From the NCBI RefSeq assembly GCF_038069945.1, contig NZ_JBBPEV010000001.1, positions 124,001 to 188,000 of the forward strand: a stretch of DNA of 64,000 nucleotides, given 5' to 3'. Below the pieces are notes generated by a model that did no database searches, was not told where the DNA came from, and worked only from the letters and a program-made list of their open reading frames with translations. A program made the position numbers and the translations under genes. This stretch comes from Aquabacterium sp. A3. Lineage in GTDB: Bacteria > Pseudomonadota > Gammaproteobacteria > Burkholderiales > Burkholderiaceae_C. This document shows positions 44,089 through 56,100 of this stretch, piece by piece. How positions within the stretch are numbered: position 1 is the first letter of the stretch; each line of letters opens with the position of its first letter.

Positions 44089-45159
44089 TCAGAGGGCACT
44101 CAGGGCTGAAGGCGGACAACCTTGTGCCAGCCATTGCTGCCATTCCTCGGCCAGTTGGCGTGAGCGGCCCACCGCCTCGGCCCAGACTTTCATGCGCTGA
44201 GTGGGCGGCAGGGCCTTGAAATCAGTGCGATCGGGCAGTTTGCCCCCGGGCAAGGTGCGCACCCATTCCGGATTGGGCGCCAGCACGATCAGGTTGCTCA
44301 GCCAAGGGGTGGCCCGGTGTCGCCAGCGCAAGCCCTTGTCCAGCCATCCGGGCACCACCTGTCGCTGAAAGTGTGGATACAGCACCAGGCCGTCTTTCAT
44401 GTGGGCAAAGGGCCAATGGAAGTGGTAATCCACCAGGCCACCATCCCAGTGGGCACCAGCCGGGGCACCGGGGATGTCGTGCACCGCCTCCAGCATGAAG
44501 GGAATGCTGCAAGATGCCAGCATGGCGGGCATGAAATTGCTGGCGGTGAGCGGCACATGCCGGGTGGGCAAATCGTTCAGGGGCACGGGCGGCCGCACCC
44601 CCTGAGATGAAAACACCGTGCGCTCCAGAAAGGCACCCACTGCCTTGCGGCTCAGTGCATTGCTGAGTGCCAGGCCGGCGAAACCCAAGGCCGTGCGGGC
44701 GGGTGTGCCGCGGTGCAGAACCTGCCGCCCCCTGGCGGTGAGCACATGCAGCCTGAAGCGTGGATGGCCGAGCAGACCAGGCACCGACACGCCAAAAAAA
44801 GCCTGCAACGTTTCGGTGAAACCGGCCGTGATGCGTGCTGCCGAGGGAAAGCGCCGGCCAGCTTCGGGCTCGATGTGCTGGTGGATGTAGCCATGCGCCA
44901 GCGCTTCAAAAGCGGCCGCCGCGTCGGGCATGGCCGCTGTGGCCATGCGCCACGCGCCAATCGACGCGCCCACCAGATGCACGTCGTGTCGAGACTGTGG
45001 CAGCCAGTGCCCAAACAGGTGCTGATCCAGATGCGTCAGCATCAATCCCTTGGGGCCACCTGCGGCCGCAGGCACCAGACGGATGTCGTCAGGCTGAAGC
45101 CCGTGCTGCTCGATGTGCTGGCGCGCGCGTTCGCCCGCGTGGATGTGCAAAGCCTTCAT
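44089..45159 (-). CDS. Patatin-like phospholipase family protein
   Basis: A 356-residue protein. The Ser-Asp dyad of patatins is visible as GASIGAWRMA (GxSxG nucleophile elbow) and WDGGLVDYHF (DGG/DGA motif). The oxyanion stretch AAAGGPKGLML precedes it. It has no signal peptide, so it is probably cytoplasmic and acts on membrane or storage lipid. It is divergent from the zinc ATPase gene with 62 bases between. Confidence 0.85.
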   Translation of the reverse strand: MKALHIHAGERARQHIEQHGLQPDDIRLVPAAAGGPKGLMLTHLDQHLFGHWLPQSRHDVHLVGASIGAWRMATAAMPDAAAAFEALAHGYIHQHIEPEAGRRFPSAARITAGFTETLQAFFGVSVPGLLGHPRFRLHVLTARGRQVLHRGTPARTALGFAGLALSNALSRKAVGAFLERTVFSSQGVRPPVPLNDLPTRHVPLTASNFMPAMLASCSIPFMLEAVHDIPGAPAGAHWDGGLVDYHFHWPFAHMKDGLVLYPHFQRQVVPGWLDKGLRWRHRATPWLSNLIVLAPNPEWVRTLPGGKLPDRTDFKALPPTQRMKVWAEAVGRSRQLAEEWQQWLAQGCPPSALSAL

Positions 45160-45221
45160 GCGGTGAGGATAGCGCAGCCTGCTCTCGCCAAGAGCCGACG
45201 CGATGGTGTCAAATCAGTGCT

Positions 45222-47633
45222 GTGACGACCGAACCCCGCCCCACCCGCAAGATCATTCCCATTCGGGCCGTGGGCCCGATGGGACAGACCCCATCGCCGG
45301 CGCCCACGGCCAACGCGGAAGCGCCACACAGCCACGCGCATGGGCACCATGACGACTGCTGCGTCCCGGAGGGCTTGAGCCAGCCCCAGCCGGCATCACG
45401 CGGCACCCCACTCGATTGCGCGTCGGTACGCTACCGCATCGATCAGATGGATTGCCCCACCGAGGAGCGCCTGATCCGCCAGAAGATCGAGCCCATGGCC
45501 GGGGTGGTGCAACTGGACTTCAACCTGCTGGACCGCGAACTCACCATCCACCACCGGCTGCATGACACCGGCGCGCTGGAGTTGGCCCTGACCGAATTGG
45601 GCATGGCGCCACGTCTGCTGGAGGCGGGGGCCCGCCCCACCCCTCCCCCGCCCGCCTTGCCGCTGCGCACCAAGATGGCCTTGGGTGCGGCGGGCCTGTG
45701 CGCGGCAGGGGCAGAGGGCATGGCGTGGGCCACCGGCCACGAAGGTGGTGCGCCCGTGGTGGCGTTGGCACTGCTGTCGCTGGCCTTGGCCGGGCTGCCC
45801 ACCCTGCGCAAGGGCTGGATTGCGTTGCGCCATTTCACGTTGAACATCTACTTCCTGATGACCTTGGCGGTGGCTGGCGCCATGGTGCTTGGTCAATGGG
45901 GCGAGGCCGCCATGGTGGTCTTTCTCTTCGCCTTGGCCGAGGCCATTGAAGCCCTCTCGCTGGAGCGCGCACGCAAGGCGGTGCAGTCGCTGGCCGCCTA
46001 CGCGCCCGACACCGCGTGGGTGAAGCCGTCATCGGCGGTTGCGGGCCACGGACATGATCATGACCACAGCCATGGCCACGCGGTGGCGGACGACTGGACG
46101 CTCACGCCCGCCGCTGACGTGCAGGCGGGACAGACCATCCGCATCCGTGCGGGCGAACGGGTGCCGCTGGACGCCCGGGTGGTGTCTGGCCAGGCGGCGG
46201 TAGACCAATCGCCCATCACGGGCGAAAGCCTGCCGGTGGACAAGCGCGCTGGCGACGTGCTGTACGCCGGCACCGTGGTGTCAGATGGTCTGATGGAGGC
46301 CCAGGTGACGGCCACGGCGGCACGCAGCACCATGGCGCGCATGGCCGACGCCATCCAGCAGGCTCAATCACAACGGGCCCCCACCCAACGCTTCGTGGAC
46401 CGTTTTGCCCGGGTGTACACCCCTGCGGTGGTGTTGCTGGCGTTGATGGTGGTGCTGCTGGGGCCCGTGGTGACGGGTGACCCGTGGCAAAGCTGGCTGT
46501 ACCAGGCCCTGGTGATGCTGGTGATTGCCTGCCCCTGTGCCCTGGTGGTGTCCACGCCGGTGACCGTGGTGTCGGGCCTGGCGGCTGCGGCGCGTCAGGG
46601 CATCCTCATCAAGGGCGGGGTGTTTCTGGAAGGTGGGCGCCTGATTCGCGCCGTGGCGCTCGACAAGACGGGCACGCTCACCCAAGGTCGCCCCATGCTC
46701 AGCGATGTGGAGGGCCGACCCGGCACCCCGGTTGACGAGGTCTTGCGCCTGGCGGCGTCGCTGGATGCGCAAAGCACCCACCCCGTGGCCCGCGCCGTGG
46801 TGGCAGCCTGGCGCAGTCAGCCCCAAGCCGCCCAGCAGGCCTTGTGGCGCGTGGAGGCCTTCAAAAACTTACCCGGCCAGGGCGTGACCGCCGTGGTGCA
46901 CACCGACGCTGGCCCCCGCCTGGTGGCCTTGGGCAACCTGGGCTTGCTGAGCGCCCGAGGCCTGGCGGACGACACCACCCAGGCACAGATGACCGAGCTG
47001 GCGGACCAAGGCAAAACGGTGTTCGCGCTGATGGACGATCACGCGGTGCTGGGGGTGCTGGCCGTGTCGGATGCGCTTCGGCCCGACAGCCGCGAGGCGG
47101 TGACGCAGCTCCAAGCCATGGGTGTGACACCGGTCATGCTCACGGGCGACAACGCCCAGACGGCGCGCCACATCGCGGCGCAACTGGGCATCAAGGACGC
47201 ACGTGGCCCCCTGATGCCCGAAGACAAGCTGCGCGCGGTGGAATCACTTCAATCCACCCACGGCCCGGTGGCCATGGTGGGCGATGGCGTGAACGACGGC
47301 CCGGCCTTGGCGCGTGCGGACATCGGCCTGGCCATGGGTGCTGCGGGCACGGCCACCGCCATTGAGACCGCCGACGTGGCCATCATGGATGACGACCCAC
47401 GCAGGATCGCCCGCTTCATCCGACTCAGCCAGGCCACCCACCGCGTGCTGGTGCAAAACATCGCATTGGCCCTGGGCATCAAGGCAGTGTTTCTGGCCCT
47501 GTCGCTGGCGGGGCTGGCCACGCTGTGGATGGCGGTGTTTGCGGATGTGGGGGCCAGCCTGCTGGTGGTGGCCAATGGCATGCGCTTGTTGCGCGAGGGT
47601 CGACGCCAGCCCGCGCGTGACGCACCGGGTTGA
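45222..47633 (+). CDS. zntA: Zn2+/Cd2+/Pb2+-exporting P1B-2 ATPase (ZntA-like)
   Basis: An 803-residue heavy-metal pump if it starts at GTG 45222; ATG 45279 is the alternative. The N-terminus is His/Cys-rich (HSHAHGHHDDCC), followed by one metal-binding domain with MDCPTEE instead of CxxC. The actuator region has a second His-rich insert (GHGHDHDHSHGH). P-type motifs: TGES (SPITGESLPVDK), membrane CPC (IACPCALVV), phosphorylation DKTGTLTQ, GDGVNDGPALA, and the last-helix aspartate in FADVGASLLVVANGMRLL that marks P1B-2 pumps. No metal regulator gene is adjacent. Confidence 0.94.
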   Translation: MTTEPRPTRKIIPIRAVGPMGQTPSPAPTANAEAPHSHAHGHHDDCCVPEGLSQPQPASRGTPLDCASVRYRIDQMDCPTEERLIRQKIEPMAGVVQLDFNLLDRELTIHHRLHDTGALELALTELGMAPRLLEAGARPTPPPPALPLRTKMALGAAGLCAAGAEGMAWATGHEGGAPVVALALLSLALAGLPTLRKGWIALRHFTLNIYFLMTLAVAGAMVLGQWGEAAMVVFLFALAEAIEALSLERARKAVQSLAAYAPDTAWVKPSSAVAGHGHDHDHSHGHAVADDWTLTPAADVQAGQTIRIRAGERVPLDARVVSGQAAVDQSPITGESLPVDKRAGDVLYAGTVVSDGLMEAQVTATAARSTMARMADAIQQAQSQRAPTQRFVDRFARVYTPAVVLLALMVVLLGPVVTGDPWQSWLYQALVMLVIACPCALVVSTPVTVVSGLAAAARQGILIKGGVFLEGGRLIRAVALDKTGTLTQGRPMLSDVEGRPGTPVDEVLRLAASLDAQSTHPVARAVVAAWRSQPQAAQQALWRVEAFKNLPGQGVTAVVHTDAGPRLVALGNLGLLSARGLADDTTQAQMTELADQGKTVFALMDDHAVLGVLAVSDALRPDSREAVTQLQAMGVTPVMLTGDNAQTARHIAAQLGIKDARGPLMPEDKLRAVESLQSTHGPVAMVGDGVNDGPALARADIGLAMGAAGTATAIETADVAIMDDDPRRIARFIRLSQATHRVLVQNIALALGIKAVFLALSLAGLATLWMAVFADVGASLLVVANGMRLLREGRRQPARDAPG

Positions 47634-47638
47634 ACCAC

Positions 47639-49987
47639 TCAGCGCTTGGTCTGCAGCTTGGCAAACGCCGCTGCCATCGCAGACTGCCCTTGCGCAGGTT
47701 GCGCAGCAGCGCCACGCCCACCACCACCCATGCGTTCGTTGCGCGCCGCAGGCTTGAAGCTGTTGTCCCGCCCTGCCCCGGGTGCCTTGGCGCCGGTGGG
47801 CGCGTCCATCTTCATGGTCAGCGAGATGCGCTTGCGGGCCAGGTCCACCTCCAGCACCTTCACCTTGACGATGTCGCCGGTCTTGACCACCTCGCGGGCG
47901 TCGCTGACGAACTTGTTGGCCAACTGGCTCACGTGCACCAGGCCATCCTGGTGCACGCCCAGGTCCACGAAGGCGCCAAACTGGGCCACGTTGCTCACCG
48001 TGCCCTCCAGCACCATGCCTTCCTTCAGGTCCTTGATGTCTTCCACGCCATCGTTGAAGCGGGCCACCTTGAAGTCAGGGCGCGGGTCGCGGCCGGGTTT
48101 TTCCAGCTCGGCCAGGATGTCCTTGACCGTGATGGCCCCAAAACGCTCGTCGGCGAAGGCCTCGGGCTTGAGGGTGCGCAGCACATCGCTGCGGCCCATC
48201 AGCTCACCAATTGGCTTGCCGGTGGAGGCGATCATCTTTTCGACCACGGGGTAGGTTTCGGGGTGCACGCCGCTCAGGTCCAGCGGGTTGTCACCGTCGC
48301 GGATGCGCAGAAAGCCTGCCGCCAGCTCGAAGGTCTTGGCACCCAGGCCGGCCACGTCCATCAACTGCTTGCGATTGCGGAAGGCGCCATTGGCATCACG
48401 CCAGCGCACGATGCTGTTGGCCACGGCCGTGCTCAGGCCCGACACCCGCGCCAGCAGCGGCGCCGAGGCGGTGTTCAGGTCCACGCCCACTGAGTTCACA
48501 CAGTCTTCCACCACGGCGTCCAGCGTGCGTGCCAGCTCACTCTGGTTGACGTCGTGCTGGTACTGGCCCACGCCAATGCTCTTGGGGTCGATCTTCACCA
48601 GCTCGGCCAGCGGGTCTTGCAGACGGCGGGCAATCGACACGGCGCCGCGCAGGCTCACGTCCAGCTCGGGCAGCTCTTTGCTGGCGAACTCGGAGGCGGA
48701 ATAGACCGAGGCCCCGGCTTCGCTCACCACCACCTTTTCGATGGGCGTACCGGGCGCCATCTGCTGGATGCGCTTGATCAGGTCGGCCGCCAGCTTGTCG
48801 GTTTCGCGGCTGGCCGTGCCGTTGCCGATGGCGATCAGGTTCACGCCGTGCTGGGCGCACAGGCGGCCCAGGGTGTGGATGCTACCTTCCCAGTCTCGCT
48901 TGGGCTCGTGCGGATACACCGTGCTGGTGTCCAGCACCTTGCCGGTGTCGCTCACCACGGCCACCTTCACACCGGTGCGGATGCCTGGGTCCAGGCCCAT
49001 CACCACGCGCTTGCCAGCCGGTGCGGCCAGCAGCAGGTCGCGCAGGTTTTCGGCAAACACCTTGATGGCGGTGGCCTCGGCCTGCTCGCGCAGACGGGCA
49101 AACAGGTCGCGTTCCAGGCTCAGCGAGAGCTTGACCTTCCACGTCCAGGCCACCGTTTTGCGGATCAGCTCGTCCGCCGGGCGTTTGGCATGGCGCCAGC
49201 CCAGGTGATGGGCAATGCGGCCTTCGGCCAGCGTGGGTTGCCCCGGCACCACCTCTTCATCCAGCACCAGCTTGGCGTCCAGAATCTCTTGCGCTCGGCC
49301 CCGAAACACGGCCAGTGCACGGTGAGACGGCACCGTGCGGATGGGCTCGTCGTAATCGAAGTAATCGCGGAACTTGGCCACGTCCGGGTTGTGCTCGTCC
49401 TTGCCGTCCATCAGCTTGGACTTGAACAGCCCCTCTTCCCACAGCCAGTCGCGCATCTTGCCCACCAGGGCGGCATCTTCGGCCCATCGCTCCGACAGGA
49501 TGTCGCGCACGCCATCCAGCACGGCCAGGGCATCGGCAAAGCCGCCCTCGGCATTGATGAAGGCGGCGGCCTCGGACACAGGGTCCAGTGAAGGGTCGGC
49601 AAACAGCTTGTCGGCCAGGGGCTCCAGGCCTGCCTCGCGGGCGATCATGCCCTTGGTCCGGCGCTTGGGCTTGTACGGCAGGTACAGGTCTTCCAGCTCT
49701 TGCTTGGTGGGTGCGGCCTCGATGGCGGCCCGCAGTTCGGGCGTCAGCTTGCCTTGCTCTTCGATGCTTTTCAGCACGGCGGCACGGCGGTCTTCCAGCT
49801 CGCGCAGGTAGCCCAGTCGGGCCTCCAGATCGCGCAGTTGCGTATCGTCCAGGCCGTCGGTGGCCTCTTTGCGGTAACGGGCGATGAAGGGCACCGTGGC
49901 TCCCCCATCCAGCAACTCCACGGCTGCATTGACTTGGGCTGGCCGCACCTTCAGTTCGGCCGCAATTTGCATCAGGATTTTGTCCAA
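47639..49987 (-). CDS. tex: Tex-family S1 RNA-binding transcription accessory protein
   Basis: A 782-residue protein if it starts at TTG 49987, which has GAGGT upstream and matches the family start ([19 protein letters not shown]); ATG 49972 is five codons later. Domains: N-terminal helical HTH-like region, YqgF (RNase H-like) core with [19 protein letters not shown], helix-hairpin-helix pair ([20 protein letters not shown]), and C-terminal S1 domain ([20 protein letters not shown]). A basic tail of about 60 residues follows. Tex binds nucleic acid and affects transcription; its exact role is unsettled. It ends 5 bases from the convergent zntA. Confidence 0.95.
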   Translation of the reverse strand: MDKILMQIAAELKVRPAQVNAAVELLDGGATVPFIARYRKEATDGLDDTQLRDLEARLGYLRELEDRRAAVLKSIEEQGKLTPELRAAIEAAPTKQELEDLYLPYKPKRRTKGMIAREAGLEPLADKLFADPSLDPVSEAAAFINAEGGFADALAVLDGVRDILSERWAEDAALVGKMRDWLWEEGLFKSKLMDGKDEHNPDVAKFRDYFDYDEPIRTVPSHRALAVFRGRAQEILDAKLVLDEEVVPGQPTLAEGRIAHHLGWRHAKRPADELIRKTVAWTWKVKLSLSLERDLFARLREQAEATAIKVFAENLRDLLLAAPAGKRVVMGLDPGIRTGVKVAVVSDTGKVLDTSTVYPHEPKRDWEGSIHTLGRLCAQHGVNLIAIGNGTASRETDKLAADLIKRIQQMAPGTPIEKVVVSEAGASVYSASEFASKELPELDVSLRGAVSIARRLQDPLAELVKIDPKSIGVGQYQHDVNQSELARTLDAVVEDCVNSVGVDLNTASAPLLARVSGLSTAVANSIVRWRDANGAFRNRKQLMDVAGLGAKTFELAAGFLRIRDGDNPLDLSGVHPETYPVVEKMIASTGKPIGELMGRSDVLRTLKPEAFADERFGAITVKDILAELEKPGRDPRPDFKVARFNDGVEDIKDLKEGMVLEGTVSNVAQFGAFVDLGVHQDGLVHVSQLANKFVSDAREVVKTGDIVKVKVLEVDLARKRISLTMKMDAPTGAKAPGAGRDNSFKPAARNERMGGGGRGAAAQPAQGQSAMAAAFAKLQTKR

Positions 49988-50100
49988 GCGATTACCTCGT
50001 CGAGAGTCGCACACACAGCGGGGGCGCAGTTTGCCACAGGCCATGGCCGCCGAATGCGCGACAATACTCGGTTACCTGCCCTGCACTGATCCACACGGCC

Positions 50101-51135
50101 ATGGCCCTGATTCCTTACGCCCTCCCCAAGTCCGTCCTGTTCAATCTGGACCCGGAAACCGCCCACGACCTGACCATCAGTGCCCTGGCCCAGTTCCAGA
50201 ACACCCCCCTGGCCTGCCTGTGGGGCGCACGCCGCGTGGACGACCCGGTGGAGGTGGCCGGCCTGCGCTTTCCCAACCGCATCGGCATGGCCGCTGGGCT
50301 GGATAAAAACGGGCGGGTGATCGATGGCCTGGGCGCCATGGGCTTCGGTTTTGTCGAGGTGGGCACCGTCACGCCCAAGGGCCAGCCGGGCAACCCCAAG
50401 CCGCGCATGTTCCGGCTGCCGCAGGCCAACGCCCTGATCAACCGCCTGGGTTTCAACAACGAGGGCCTGGACAGCTTTCTGGCCAACGTCAAGCAAGCCA
50501 AGTTCCGTGCCAATGGCGGCATCCTGGGCCTGAACATTGGCAAGAACGCCGCCACGCCCATCGAGAACGCGGTGGACGACTACCTGATCTGCCTGGACGG
50601 CGTGTATCCCCACGCGGATTACGTGGTGGTCAACATCTCCAGCCCCAACACCAAGAACCTGCGAGCGCTGCAAAGCGATGAGGCGCTGGACGCCCTGCTC
50701 GGCACCCTGCAAGAGCGCCGCCAGCAACTCATCCAGCAACATGGTCGCACGGTGCCCATGTTCGTCAAGATCGCCCCTGATCTGGACGAGGCGCAGGTGA
50801 GCGTGATCGCCGCCACGCTGGAGAAAAACGGGATCGATGGCGTGATCGCCACCAACACCACGCTCTCGCGAGAAGCGGTGAAGGGGCAGCCTCATGCAGA
50901 GGAAACCGGCGGGCTGAGCGGCGCGCCGGTGCTGCAGACAAGCAACCAGGTGATTCGGCAACTGCGCGCGGCCCTGGGACCGCGCTTTCCCATCATCGGG
51001 GTGGGCGGGGTGATGAGTGGGGCCGATGCGCGCAGCAAACTTGATGCTGGGGCGGATCTGGTGCAGATCTACACGGGCTTGATCTACAAGGGCCCGGACC
51101 TGGTCCGCGAATGCGCGCTGGCGCTCAAGCGCTGA
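50101..51135 (+). CDS. pyrD: Dihydroorotate dehydrogenase, class 2 (quinone-dependent)
   Basis: A 344-residue membrane-associated flavoenzyme of pyrimidine synthesis. The N-terminal amphipathic extension ([19 protein letters not shown]) marks class 2. FMN and substrate motifs: [43 protein letters not shown] with the catalytic serine, [10 protein letters not shown], and [20 protein letters not shown]. It overlaps the convergent neighbour by 11 bases. Confidence 0.97.
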   Translation: MALIPYALPKSVLFNLDPETAHDLTISALAQFQNTPLACLWGARRVDDPVEVAGLRFPNRIGMAAGLDKNGRVIDGLGAMGFGFVEVGTVTPKGQPGNPKPRMFRLPQANALINRLGFNNEGLDSFLANVKQAKFRANGGILGLNIGKNAATPIENAVDDYLICLDGVYPHADYVVVNISSPNTKNLRALQSDEALDALLGTLQERRQQLIQQHGRTVPMFVKIAPDLDEAQVSVIAATLEKNGIDGVIATNTTLSREAVKGQPHAEETGGLSGAPVLQTSNQVIRQLRAALGPRFPIIGVGGVMSGADARSKLDAGADLVQIYTGLIYKGPDLVRECALALKR

Positions 51136-52987
51136 CGGGCCCGGCGCTGGTGTCGCCAGCCAGCTCGGCAGCCTGTGCAGCCGCCTTGGCGGCAGCTTCT
51201 GCCCTGGCAGCGGCGCGCTGCGCCACCACCTCCGGATCCGTTTGCCGACCTTCCAGCAGGCGCATGGCGTGGTCCATGGTGATCACGCATTCTTTGGGCG
51301 TGAGCTGCAGAGGCCGGACATACCGCAAGTAAGCCTGATGGATGGCCGCCGACTGTTTCTCGGTGGGCAGGCGCGCGCACGAGGCCAGCTCGTTGCCCAG
51401 ACTGGCCACCACACGCACCGTGTCTTCCGGGGTGCCAGGATGGCGAACCGGGGTATTGAGCGGCAAGGGCCTGGCGCCTTTGATCAGGCGTTCATGCAGC
51501 CCCCAGTGCTTGAGCACCGCAGCGCTGAGGTCATCCAGGTTGATGCCCAGCACGGCACCGGCGGCTGCTTCCAATGACATGCCTGGTGTCGGCGCCCCCC
51601 CTGCACTGGCCGGTGGCCCGGGTTGCATCAGGCGCTGAACTTGAGCGGCCTCTTCCGGGAAATGGTACAGCACCAGCAGCCAGCCCAGCCTTTGAGACAT
51701 CGCCGCCACGGCGGCCTCTTCGTCATGGATGGAAAACGGTGCCATCAGGCGGGCGATGTGGCCGGCCAGGCAGCACAGCCAGAGTTCGTTCTCAAGGGCC
51801 TGCAAGGCCGCGGCCCCGCCATCATTGGCCCGTGATTGTTGTGCGCTGAGGACACCTGGCCATGGACGCACCGACGAGATCACCTTGCGCAGCCCTTCTT
51901 GCCCCAACAGCATGATCGCGCGAGACAAAGTCGTGGTGCCGTCGTCGGCGCTTCGGCTTTGAAAGCGGGCGGTGTTCACCGAGCGCAGCATCTCCCAGAC
52001 CAATGCCGGGTTCTTGACCACCACGTCCACAAAGTCATCGACCCTGAGCGTTTCCTGAGACAAGGCGCCCAGCAATGCACGCTCGGTTCGCTCACGCCCA
52101 GGCAGCGCTCCTACCGAATTCAAGCGGTCGAGCAACAAGAGCAAGGGCCCACCGGCCTCTTGCGAGTTGGTCTTGATCCAGCCCTGCAGCGCGCTCAGCA
52201 AGGTGCGGGCGTTGAGGTACCGCTGTCGTTGTTGCCGATCGGTCGCCCGGTTGACGATGGCCCGCAGCGTGTCAGGCACCGGGTGTGGCGTTGTCCACGG
52301 CAGCCGCACGATCTCCGGGCCCACCCGCTTGGCAGCGTGCCCCAGGTCCGCTTCATCCAAAGGTGGGTGGTTGACCAACAGCCGGTACATCAGCAGACCG
52401 ACCATCAGCAGGTCTCGCTCGGCGGCTTCTCGCGTCTCCTGGCGATTGCGGGTGGGTCTTGCGGTCTGATGAGGGGGGAGCTGCTCCAGGCCAACGGCCA
52501 GGCCCACCAGTTGGGCGCGGCCTTGTTGATCCAGGGTGATGCTGTGCAAGCCCAGGTCACGGTGTGCCACACCCGCTTCGTGGGCGTATGCCAAGCCGTC
52601 CAGCAGGTCGACGGTGAGTTGGGCCACTTCCTGAGGTGTGAGGGGCGAGCCAGACTGGATACGCTCTTGCAAGGTGCCACCGGCGCGTTCGCACGCCACG
52701 AATGGCCACCCTTCGTGCACGCCCACTTCCAGCACTTCAGCGATGCGCGGATGCTTCAGGCGTGTACCGGTCAGCACATCCTGCGTCCACGCATCGCGCT
52801 CGGCATTGGTGCCGGGCAAGGCCCGTGGCACGCACAGCAACAGCTCTTGACCCAGTCGCGGGTCATTCACCAGCCAGGTGCTCGACGCGTGGCTGCGGCC
52901 AATCATCTGGCGCAACTCAAACCGCCCGATCATGCGGGTGGGGGTGGATGGCGTCGTTGGAGGCGGTACGGCCATGGCGTGTGACAA
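51125..52987 (-). CDS. Pseudokinase-HDOD signalling protein
   Basis: A 620-residue protein; TTG 52987 is preceded by GAGGAA at ideal spacing, and ATG 52975 is the alternative. Residues about 20-260 have the Ser/Thr kinase fold, but key residues are missing: no VAIK lysine (LLLCVPRA), the catalytic loop is HRDLGLHS rather than HRDLxxxN, and the DFG position reads LVG. Residues about 310-510 are an HDOD domain ([36 protein letters not shown] sequence). A disordered Ala-rich tail ends the protein. It is probably a signalling scaffold. Confidence 0.82.
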   Translation of the reverse strand: MSHAMAVPPPTTPSTPTRMIGRFELRQMIGRSHASSTWLVNDPRLGQELLLCVPRALPGTNAERDAWTQDVLTGTRLKHPRIAEVLEVGVHEGWPFVACERAGGTLQERIQSGSPLTPQEVAQLTVDLLDGLAYAHEAGVAHRDLGLHSITLDQQGRAQLVGLAVGLEQLPPHQTARPTRNRQETREAAERDLLMVGLLMYRLLVNHPPLDEADLGHAAKRVGPEIVRLPWTTPHPVPDTLRAIVNRATDRQQRQRYLNARTLLSALQGWIKTNSQEAGGPLLLLLDRLNSVGALPGRERTERALLGALSQETLRVDDFVDVVVKNPALVWEMLRSVNTARFQSRSADDGTTTLSRAIMLLGQEGLRKVISSVRPWPGVLSAQQSRANDGGAAALQALENELWLCCLAGHIARLMAPFSIHDEEAAVAAMSQRLGWLLVLYHFPEEAAQVQRLMQPGPPASAGGAPTPGMSLEAAAGAVLGINLDDLSAAVLKHWGLHERLIKGARPLPLNTPVRHPGTPEDTVRVVASLGNELASCARLPTEKQSAAIHQAYLRYVRPLQLTPKECVITMDHAMRLLEGRQTDPEVVAQRAAARAEAAAKAAAQAAELAGDTSAGPVSA

Positions 52988-53127
52988 GGTGCGTTCCTCA
53001 AAGTAACCGACCGGGCTGACTGCCGACAACCCGTTGTTACAAATGCGCTGCTACCTCCGCATTGCACACCATGGAACAGGGTGATGAATGCCGTCAAACC
53101 GCCACTTATCACCGCCAATTCACAGCT

Positions 53128-56100
53128 TCAGTCAGGCAATGGCACCCATTCACCCCGTCCCGTGATGAACGCAGCGCGAACATCGTCACCGGGCTGCAGA
53201 CACCGGACGGCCTCGACATAACGCTGAAGTTGCCGCTGATACGCCAGTTGATCCTGGGGGCGGTGGCCGAGTTTGTAGTCGATCACCCACCATTGGCGCC
53301 CGTGGGGCTGGTCAATCTGCACCAACCGGTCGATACGCAAGACCTGGCCGTCGTGGTGCAGGGCCACCTCATTGCCCGCCCAACGCACCTGCTCAGGGTC
53401 GAGCCAAGGCTGCAACGCGGGCTGAGACAGCAGGCACCGAACCTGCTCCATGGCACGTTCGCGCTCGCTGCCGGGCAGCGCACAAGTGGCGGCGGCCTGG
53501 TGAACCGCACGTCCGACAGCGCCTTCATCGCGTGCGGTCCGGGGCATGGCCGTCAGCCACTCCATGGCGCGGTGCACGGTTTCCCCCAAGGCTTTCAGGT
53601 GCTGAGGATCATCTTCTGCAACCATCGCCTGGGTCGGCAAAGCCGGCGGCAACTCAGGCCAGTCCCAGAGTGCGACGTCGTCGGCGTCATGCGCCGAGCG
53701 CACCTCATCGTTTGCCGGCACCTCTGGCACCCAGGCCTCGTCGGGCCGTATCGCTTCAGCATCCACAAGGCATGTCCACCAGGCGTGCTCCGACGACACC
53801 GACCGTGGGGCACGAGGTGCGCGGCTGATCACCAGTTGGCGTTTGGCGCGGGTCATCGCAACATACAAGGCATTGAATTGCTCTCGCAGTTGCTCATGCG
53901 TTTCTGTCAGCTGCAGCGCCTCCAGTGCGGGGGGTGGTCGGCTGCTGGAGCGCATGAACGCCACTCGGGCTGGATGACCTTGGTCCTGGGGCCAGTCCAC
54001 CACCAGGGAATAGTGGTCTGATTTGGTGCGCGACGGCAGCGTATCGACCAGAAAGACCACCTCGGCCTCCAGCCCTTTGGCGCCATGGATGGTGAGCAGT
54101 TGCACCGCGTGATCGGCGGCGCGCACCGGCACTTTCAGTCGCGCCTTGCGCAACGCCCTGATGAAGCGATAAGGGGTGGCGTCACGGCCTGAATCCATGG
54201 CCAGTGCGGCCTGGAGCAGTGCCTCGATGTGCGCAATCGCAGGCCCACGGCGGCTGGCGGGCAGCCGGGCCAGCAAGCTTGCACGCAGGTCCGTGTCATG
54301 CACGATGCGTGACAGCAGGTCATGCGGAGGGAGGATCTGCGCCTGCGCATGCCAAGCCGCCAGCAGAGCGCGGGCACGCAGCAAGGTGCCCTCACCCGCG
54401 TCATTGGGTGCAGTTCGTTCGCCGCTGGGAGCCAAGCTCATCAGGGCAGTCCACCAACTGGTGCCTGCCAAGCGGGCGCGGGCTGCCAAGCGCATGAGCG
54501 CTTCGTCGTCGGCATGGAACAAGGCACTTTTGAGCGACTGCGCCAGCGACAGATCGTGCTGCGGCGAGACCAGAACGTCCAGCAAAGCCAGCAAATCCCT
54601 CACCTCCGGCACGTCGGCCAGCAGGGTGTCGGTGGGCGCCTGATGAGGAATGCCATGGCGCTCAAGTGCCTTGGCCACCTCCACCAGATTGGCACGTTTG
54701 CGTGCCAGCACAAAAATGTCTTGGGGCGCCACCGCCTGGGCGCCTCCCAGGCCATGCACCATGGCGGCCACGGCCCTGGCCACCATCTCTGCCTCGCGCT
54801 CCATGGCGCCTGAGAGCGGCTGCACCCGAGCTTGCGTCAATGAATCACGCCATGGCAACGCATCTGTTTCGTGGGTGACCGACTGGTCGTCTGTGCGCCC
54901 GTCATCGTCCTCATCAGACGTCATGCCTTCGTCTTGGGCCAGCACGGTGATTTTTCCGGCGGTGTCCGAGTCGGTGGTGTGCGGACGGAAGTCGGTCATC
55001 AGGCCCTGGGACGCTGCGGGCTGCATGACCCGATTCAGCGCCTCAATGATTTCCGGGGCATTGCGCCGGGTGTGATCGCAGGCCAGCAAATCGCCGCCAA
55101 GGCTCTCCAGCACGAACGTCCTGGCGGCCGCAAACACCCTGGGATCTGCCCGTCGGAAGCGGTAAATGCTCTGTTTGGGGTCCCCCACCAGGAATACGCT
55201 CAATGGCACCTGCCCGCTTCGACCGCCGCCGGCGCCAGCGTAAGCCGACAGCCAGGCCTGCAGCGCCTGCCATTGCAATGGGCTGGTGTCCTGGAACTCG
55301 TCCATCAACACCAGGCGCACCTGGCTGTCCAGCCTCTGTTGCACCCATCCTGACAGCACCGGATCTGACAACAGGCGAACAGCCGCCAGTTCCAGTTCAC
55401 TCATGTCGGTCAGGCCGCGCTCGAGTTTGAAGCGCGCATATTCATTGAAGAGCGACTGGCTCAACACGATCATGTGCACATGCTGCTCATGCGCCGCCTG
55501 TTGCCGCTGGGCCTTCAACAGGCTCATCAACCAGTCGAATGCCCATCCCAGCGCGTCCACTTTGTCAACGAACTTGGCGAGGTGCACCTTGGGCTCGCCA
55601 TTGAGCTTGAGCACCGATCGGGTCAATGCCCGGGCCCGCGCCGCCAGGTCAGGCAATTCAAAGGCCGAGATGATGCTGGCTGCGGCGTCTTGCGGCGTCT
55701 TGCCTTTTTGCTGTGCGAGTGCCGCAGCCAGGTCATGAAAGCGTTTGACGATCTGGGGGTGTTGCAGGGCCTGTTCGGGGCTGTCCCAAGTCGCCCAGGC
55801 TTCGTCCCATTGCGCCGCGTTGGGCACGCTGTTCAACAAGGTTCCTGCATGGGCTGCCAGCGTGAGTTCGGTGCGCTGTGCCAGGGCCTTTTTCAGCCAC
55901 TCCACCAGGTTGTGGTAGCCGACTTCGCGCAGCATCACATCAAACGAGCCTGCCACCTCGCGCTCGCCCAAAGGTCGAGCGGCATCTTGGTCCACGCGTT
56001 TTAGAAATCGTGCCCACAAGTCATCCCAGATGTCTTCATGAGACTCCAACAGGGCCAACTCGGGTGGCAAGCCCAGCTCCGTCAGCACGGCCAGTGGCGC

